NCBI RefSeq assembly: GCF_041080655.1
Contig: NZ_CP163525.1
Span: 6,820,001 to 6,884,000 of the forward strand
Direction: 5' to 3'
Length of the DNA stretch: 64,000 bases
Source of the DNA: Streptomyces sp. CG4
Lineage (GTDB): Bacteria > Actinomycetota > Actinomycetes > Streptomycetales > Streptomycetaceae
Part shown: piece by piece, positions 62,549-64,000 of the stretch
How the letters are laid out: the number at the start of each line of letters is the position of its first letter
Position numbering within the stretch: the first letter of the stretch is position 1
Made by a program: the position numbers and the translations under genes
The notes under the pieces: model-generated
The model's input: the letters and a program-made list of their open reading frames with translations, nothing else
Told to the model about the DNA's origin: nothing
Databases searched by the model: none

Positions 62549-63958
62549 TCACACGTCGAAGTACAGCTCGAACTCGTGCGGGTGCGGACGCAGCTGGAGC
62601 GGCGCGATCTCGTTGGTGCGCTTGAAGTCGATCCACGTCTCAATCAGGTCCGGCGTGAAGACGTCGCCCTGGAGGAGGAACTCGTGGTCGGCCTCGAGCG
62701 AGTCGAGGACGGCCGGCAGCGAGGTCGGGACCTGGGCGACGTTCGCGTGCTCCTCGGGAGCCAGCTCGTACAGGTCCTTGTCGATCGGCTCGGCCGGCTC
62801 GATCTTGTTCTTGATGCCGTCCAGACCCGCGAGCAGCAGGGCCGAGAAGGCCAGGTACGGGTTGCCGGAGGAGTCGGGCGCGCGGAACTCGACGCGCTTG
62901 GCCTTCGGGTTGGAGCCGGTGATCGGGATACGCATGGCCGCGGAGCGGTTGCGCTGCGAGTACACCAGGTTGATCGGCGCCTCGAAGCCCGGCACCAGAC
63001 GGTGGTACGAGTTCACCGTCGGGTTGGTGAAGGCCAGCAGCGACGGGGCGTGCTTGAGGATGCCGCCGATGTAGTAGCGGGCGGTGTCCGACAGACCCGC
63101 GTAACCGGCCTCGTCGTAGAACAGCGGGTCGCCGTTGCTCCACAGCGACTGGTGCACGTGCATGCCCGAGCCGTTGTCACCGAAGATCGGCTTCGGCATG
63201 AAGGTCGCGGTCTTGCCGTTGCGCCAGGCCACGTTCTTCACGATGTACTTGAAGAGCTGCAGGTCGTCGGCGGCCGCGAGCAGCGTGTTGAACTTGTAGT
63301 TGATCTCCGCCTGTCCGGCGGTGCCCACCTCGTGGTGCTGGCGCTCGACCTTCAGGCCGTTCTTCTCCAGCTCCAGGGAGATCTCGGCGCGCAGGTCGGC
63401 GAAGTGGTCGACCGGCGGGACCGGGAAGTAGCCGCCCTTGTAGCGGACCTTGTAACCACGGTTGTCCTCGATGGCGCCGGTGTTCCAGGCGCCCGCCTCG
63501 GAGTCGATGTGGTAGAAGGACTCGTTCGCCGTGGTGGCGAAGCGGACGCTGTCGAAGACGTAGAACTCGGCCTCGGGACCGAAGTACGCGGTGTCCGCGA
63601 TACCGGTCGACGCGAGGTAGGCCTCGGCCTTCTTCGCCACGTTGCGCGGGTCACGGGAGTACTGCTCGCCCGTGATCGGGTCGTGGATGAAGAAGTTGAT
63701 GTTGAGGGTCTTGTCCCGGCGGAACGGGTCCACCCGGGCGGTGGACAGGTCGGCGCGCAGCGCCATGTCGGACTCGTGGATGGCCTGGAAACCGCGGATC
63801 GACGATCCGTCGAAGGCCAGCTCGTCGTCCGGGTCGAACGCCTCAACGGGCACCGTGAAGTGCTGCATGACGCCCGGCAGGTCGCAGAACCGGACGTCGA
63901 CGAACTTGACGTCCTCGTCCGCGATGAACTTCTTGGCCTCGTCGGCGTTCTGGAACAT
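62549..63958 (-). CDS. glnA: Glutamine synthetase type I
   Basis: A 469-residue dodecameric GSI, the main ammonia-assimilating enzyme. Signatures: [77 protein letters not shown] and the adenylylation loop [11 protein letters not shown] with Tyr397, the GlnE target. GGAGGAG lies six bases before the ATG at 63958. The promoter lies beyond the window edge, so GlnR boxes cannot be seen. Of the three GS-type genes here, only this one shows the modified tyrosine in sequence. Confidence 0.98.
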   Translation of the reverse strand: MFQNADEAKKFIADEDVKFVDVRFCDLPGVMQHFTVPVEAFDPDDELAFDGSSIRGFQAIHESDMALRADLSTARVDPFRRDKTLNINFFIHDPITGEQYSRDPRNVAKKAEAYLASTGIADTAYFGPEAEFYVFDSVRFATTANESFYHIDSEAGAWNTGAIEDNRGYKVRYKGGYFPVPPVDHFADLRAEISLELEKNGLKVERQHHEVGTAGQAEINYKFNTLLAAADDLQLFKYIVKNVAWRNGKTATFMPKPIFGDNGSGMHVHQSLWSNGDPLFYDEAGYAGLSDTARYYIGGILKHAPSLLAFTNPTVNSYHRLVPGFEAPINLVYSQRNRSAAMRIPITGSNPKAKRVEFRAPDSSGNPYLAFSALLLAGLDGIKNKIEPAEPIDKDLYELAPEEHANVAQVPTSLPAVLDSLEADHEFLLQGDVFTPDLIETWIDFKRTNEIAPLQLRPHPHEFELYFDV

Positions 63959-64000
63959 CCAGCTCCTCCTACTCCCGACCGTCCTCGCCGGGGTGGTAGA

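Overview
The window is high-GC actinobacterial DNA (GC-biased third codon positions, GTG starts, GC hairpin terminators mostly without U-tracts, very few TTA codons). Gene content and order fit a Streptomyces chromosome, and from memory they resemble the S. coelicolor interval from glnA (SCO2198) to panB (SCO2256), read here from the panB side. No transposase, integrase, tRNA, rRNA or CRISPR array was seen, so this looks like core chromosome.

Layout. 1-9.4 kb: end of a DrrAB-type ABC exporter, panB, a DHA2 MFS exporter followed by a TetR gene, an endonuclease/exonuclease/phosphatase-fold membrane protein, a second MFS transporter, an ML-like (lipid-recognition fold) protein and a small secreted protein. 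9.8-15.3 kb: secreted sedolisin, a DUF305/DUF3105 pair, and a nitric-oxide module (nsrR and hmp) with matching NsrR-type operators. 15.6-24.2 kb: glnA2, a small secreted protein, a three-gene phosphoesterase/MFS/beta-propeller operon behind a PHO-box-like site, and glnE. 24.2-41 kb: a PAP2 membrane protein and a maltodextrin/starch cluster: malR, malEFG, an alpha-glucosidase, two secreted alpha-amylases and a 1791-residue secreted amylase/pullulanase, with repeated CTTGC-type operator half-sites.

41-52 kb: TetR, a [2Fe-2S] oxidoreductase and a ferritin-like di-iron protein; a sigma-like membrane protein; a lipoprotein; a DUF1996 secreted protein; a histidine kinase/response regulator pair; an epimerase; a GlnRII-like winged-helix regulator; and a possible 40-residue leader peptide with a Cys-Cys pair. 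52-64 kb: glnII behind four phased GlnR half-sites, MarR with an alpha/beta hydrolase, a Gln-rich secreted protein, an ArsC-like protein, an AMP-forming ligase, small conserved proteins, htpX-pspAB, an isochorismatase-like hydrolase, a GlxA-type AraC regulator, and glnA.

Nitrogen theme: GSI (glnA, with Tyr397), its adenylyltransferase (glnE), eukaryotic-type GSII (glnII), a GS-like enzyme without the modification tyrosine (glnA2) and a GlnRII candidate all lie here. Carbon theme: secreted amylases and pullulanase degrade starch, MalEFG imports maltodextrins, the cytoplasmic glucosidase finishes hydrolysis, and MalR is the obvious regulator. The window cuts the ABC permease at base 1 and ends 42 bases upstream of the glnA start.
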